Source: CATQHP01 sp965205595 (lineage in GTDB: Bacteria; Acidobacteriota; Terriglobia; Bryobacterales; UBA6623). From it: 64,000 nucleotides of DNA. Positions within the stretch are counted from its first letter, which is position 1. Every line of letters starts with the position of its first letter. Location of the stretch: assembly GCA_965205595.1 (NCBI GenBank), contig CBDBHI010000021.1:166644-230643 (forward strand), given 5' to 3'. Below the pieces are notes generated by a model, which made no database searches, was not told where the DNA came from, and saw nothing but the letters and a program-made list of their open reading frames with translations. A program made the position numbers and the translations under genes. This document shows, one piece after another, positions 61,751-64,000 of this stretch.

Positions 61751-63112
61751 ATGAACCGCCGCAAGTTTCTTTCACTCACCGCCGCTGCCGGAGCCACCCA
61801 GGCATGGGCGCAGGACCCGACCACCGACCCGCCTCCCAACATCGTCTTCTTCCTATTCGACAAGTGCCGGCGCGACGCGATTGGCGCTTATGGGGAGCGC
61901 GAGTGTCATACGCCCAACCTCGACTTCCTAGCAGCGACGGGAGTCCGCTTCGACAATTGCTATACGCCACAGGCCCTCTGCGGACCGGCCAGAGCCTCGA
62001 TCCTAACCGGCTCTTACCCACATCTTCACGGCCTGCGCAAGAACGTCTACGAAGCCCACCCGGGCGCTTCGTACTCCACCTACCAAGACATCATCCCCGA
62101 CCCCTTCCGCGATCCGCGCTTCAAGATCTGGGACAACTTCCCCCACTTCCTCAATGTCTCGGGCTACGCCACCGGGCACATCGGCAAATGGCATCTAGGC
62201 CCCGCCAACCCCGGTTTCTTCGACTATTGGAAAGGCTTCAATTCGCTCTTCCTGCACTGGATCGGCGAACCCCATAAGTCACGCTACCGCCCTGACGTGC
62301 ACACCGATCAGGGAATTCGCTTTATCGAGCGTCACAAACACGAGCCGTTTTTTCTTTATCAATCTTTCTACTCGCCGCATGAGCCAAACGACCCGCCAAA
62401 GCAGTTCCTCGAACACTACGAAGGCCAGGAGCACGCCGATTACTACGCCTCGGTATCGGCGCTTGACGCGAACGTCGGCCGGGTTCTCGACACCCTTCGC
62501 GAGAACGAACTGCTCGACAACACCCTGATCATCTTTACCACCGAACACGGTCGCTCGTGGGTCGATCGGCCCGGAACGCAAGAGGGCATGTGTACCTCCT
62601 ACGACGAATCCGCGCGCGTTCCGCTGATCATGCGCTATCCCAAACGCCTACCGCCGGGAACAGTTTGGAACTCAGGCGTCAGCCTGGTCGACCTACACCC
62701 GACCATCATGGATGCCGCCAATATTCGCCCCGTGTACTCGATGCTCATGCGTACCTTCGAGCAGATCCAGGGCACAAGTTTGATCGACCGAGTCAACAAC
62801 AGCCGCGACGAATGGACCGATCCGATCGTAGTCGAGAATGTCCCGCAGCGCGCCATCGACGGAGCAATCTACGACGAACGCGCGATCCGTGACGAGCGCC
62901 ACAAATTGATCCTCCGCAAGTTTGAAAACCGCCCCGAGATCAGAGTCCCTGAGTTGTACGATCTCCGATCCGACCCGGGCGAATCCAAGAACCTATATGA
63001 GTCGCAACCGCGCGTCGTCAAGCGGCTAGCGACATCACTAACCGCCTGGGGGGAAGAGTATCGCGACCCTCTAGCCGTCGAGTTGGGCAAGTGGGCGGGC
63101 GGGTCCGGTTAG
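61751..63112 (+). CDS. Secreted formylglycine-dependent sulfatase (second)
   Basis: About 453 residues from the ATG at 61751, with a twin-arginine-like leader (M-N-R-R-K-F-L-S-L). The active-site motif is C-G-P-A-R (Cys77-Arg81), the C-x-P-x-R form. F-T-T-E-H-G-R and H-I-G-K-W-H-L contain expected metal and substrate residues. It is 73 bases after the DUF1549/DUF1553 gene on the same strand, fitting a sulfated-glycan catabolic block. Its TAG stop overlaps the next convergent remnant in TTAG. Confidence 0.9.
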   Translation: MNRRKFLSLTAAAGATQAWAQDPTTDPPPNIVFFLFDKCRRDAIGAYGERECHTPNLDFLAATGVRFDNCYTPQALCGPARASILTGSYPHLHGLRKNVYEAHPGASYSTYQDIIPDPFRDPRFKIWDNFPHFLNVSGYATGHIGKWHLGPANPGFFDYWKGFNSLFLHWIGEPHKSRYRPDVHTDQGIRFIERHKHEPFFLYQSFYSPHEPNDPPKQFLEHYEGQEHADYYASVSALDANVGRVLDTLRENELLDNTLIIFTTEHGRSWVDRPGTQEGMCTSYDESARVPLIMRYPKRLPPGTVWNSGVSLVDLHPTIMDAANIRPVYSMLMRTFEQIQGTSLIDRVNNSRDEWTDPIVVENVPQRAIDGAIYDERAIRDERHKLILRKFENRPEIRVPELYDLRSDPGESKNLYESQPRVVKRLATSLTAWGEEYRDPLAVELGKWAGGSG

Positions 63113-63372
63113 ACCAAAGCCCCGAGCGAATCGCCAAGCCGATCGACCTCGGGCTTCGCCTTCGCGGCGATGCGTTCGAGGTTCGGTGTACGCACTGGAA
63201 TGTCCGGGTTGAACGAAGTCCAGTCAAAGCGCAGATGGTCCGGCAATCGAACGAGAAAATTTGGCCGGGTGGCCCGTGGCTCTTCGCCAACGTCAGACTC
63301 GCAGCCGGTCGCGAGTGCCGCGGTGCCGAGCAAAGACGCATTTAGAAACTGGCGACGACTCGATCCCGTCAT
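63109..63372 (-). pseudogene. Sulfatase remnant with internal deletion
   Basis: The 87-codon frame begins with a lipoprotein/Tat leader (S-S-R-R-Q-F-L-N-A-S, then the lipobox-like T-G-C). It then gives the start of a sulfatase (R-P-N-F-L-V-R-L-P-D-H-L-R, then T-P-N-L-E-R-I-A). It jumps straight to K-P-E-V-D-R-L-G-D-S-L-G, which looks like a C-terminal tail, and stops. The catalytic cysteine motif and about 400 residues are missing. The frame is kept, so a precise in-frame deletion is likely. The second metal-loop residue is also unusual (D-H). Confidence 0.7.
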
Positions 63373-63442
63373 CGCGACACTCTATCACGTGCCAACCTCG
63401 CAGGTCGCGAACGCGCTAAAATCATTCCGTTCGAGGAGGATC

Positions 63443-64000
63443 ATGTTGAAAGCTTTTTCACTTGCCTGCGCCATTTTTGCGACGACCCTTATCGCGGCGG
63501 CTCAGTCACCGAATCGTTGGAAGATCCACGACATGACGCGCCCGCGTCCCGCGAAGGTCACCTCGCAAATGCCGTTGCCGGTGCCGCCGCCCTCCGACGC
63601 GATCGTGCTTTTCGACGGCAAAGATCTTTCAAAGTGGCGGGCCGCCGACAACAGCGATGCGAAATGGATCGTCAAGAACGGCAATATGGAGGCCGTCGCC
63701 GGCGGCGGTCCGATTTTCACGCGCCAAGGTTTTGGCGACATGCAACTGCACGTCGAGTGGGCGGCGCCGACGCCCGGACGCGGTAAGAGCCAGGGGCGCG
63801 GAAATAGCGGCGTATTCTTAATGAGCAAGTACGAGATTCAGGTTCTCGACTCCTACGAAAACCTCAACCTACACCGACGGCCAGGCGGCTGCGCTCTACG
63901 GCCAATCGCCACCGCTCGCCAATGCCAGCCGCCCCGAAGGCGAATGGCAAGCCTACGACATCATCTTTCGGCGCCCACGCTTCAAGCCGGACGGCAGCGT
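63443..64000 (+). pseudogene. DUF1080 (3-keto-disaccharide hydrolase-like) secreted protein, frameshifted and cut by the window end
   Basis: The start at 63443 has GAGGAGGA ideally placed upstream, then a signal peptide ending A-A-A-Q. DUF1080 features follow: L-F-D-G-K-D-L-S-K-W, then G-N-S-G-V-F-L and Y-E-I-Q-V-L-D-S. After Y-E-N at about 63862 the homologous sequence (T-Y-T-D-G-Q-A-A-A-L-Y-G-Q) is found one frame on, so one extra base lies near 63860-63869. The frame shifts to plausible DUF1080 sequence up to the window end. A base-calling error is possible. Confidence 0.82.

Noticed and set aside
1..64000. CRISPR array
   Set aside because: No regularly spaced short repeats with unique spacers were seen on either strand. 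The only repeats are IS ends, the tandem duplication and the palindromic family.

Overview
This window looks like a piece of an Acidobacteriota chromosome, most likely a Solibacter/Bryobacterales-like lineage. That is an inference from gene content: bshC (bacillithiol synthesis), several DUF1549/DUF1553 'planctomycete-type cytochrome' proteins with a DUF1501 partner, sulfatases, DUF1080, Tat-type signals on putative secreted enzymes, and a moderately high GC content. No rRNA, tRNA or CRISPR array was seen. Housekeeping genes include rpmB, rlmN, yraN, xerD, trxB, ispD, ispF, pyrE-like and a phosphohexomutase. They sit among catabolic and envelope genes.

Layout. 1-20.2 kb is accessory and heavily rearranged: rpmB; a tag gene split by an IS630-type element; a sialidase-like gene; an intact IS21 element; a giant coiled-coil membrane protein; an SGLT-type symporter damaged by a tandem duplication; cbiX; a Gfo/Idh gene split by an integrase-type IS; a DapA-family aldolase; a D-threonine-aldolase-like enzyme; bshC; and a second IS21 element with a nonsense-mutated istA. 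20.2-32 kb is ordinary: TolC-family protein, a six-gene minus-strand run from rlmN to the phosphohexomutase, a sulfatase and an HlyD-type adaptor. 32-37 kb holds a DUF1549/DUF1553-LamG gene coupled to DUF1501, then xerD. 37.8-45 kb holds trxB between two inverted copies of a palindromic repeat, a PRTase, an Nramp-like transporter and an M16 peptidase pair. 45-51 kb holds a second DUF1549/LamG gene downstream of PIN-TRAM, ispD and ispF. 51-58.5 kb holds two TIM-barrel isomerases, an epimerase, a CorC-type protein, GT2, a methyltransferase and an SDR. 59-64 kb is a decayed catabolic stretch: frameshifted DUF1549, sulfatase, a deleted sulfatase remnant and a frameshifted DUF1080 gene.

Two themes stand out. 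The first is a family of about 184-bp, ORF-free palindromic elements (10458-10641, 38371-38553, 39572-39755, plus a 56-bp deletion derivative at 13560-13615). Their arms differ between copies yet stay self-complementary within each copy, and their edges supply stop codons to neighbouring genes. The second is gene decay by recent, still-readable events: three insertion elements with identifiable target duplications, a 104/109-bp tandem duplication, a nonsense codon, an internal deletion and two small indels. Some single-base frameshifts could be assembly errors. The pattern as a whole suggests a genome under relaxed selection with active IS elements.
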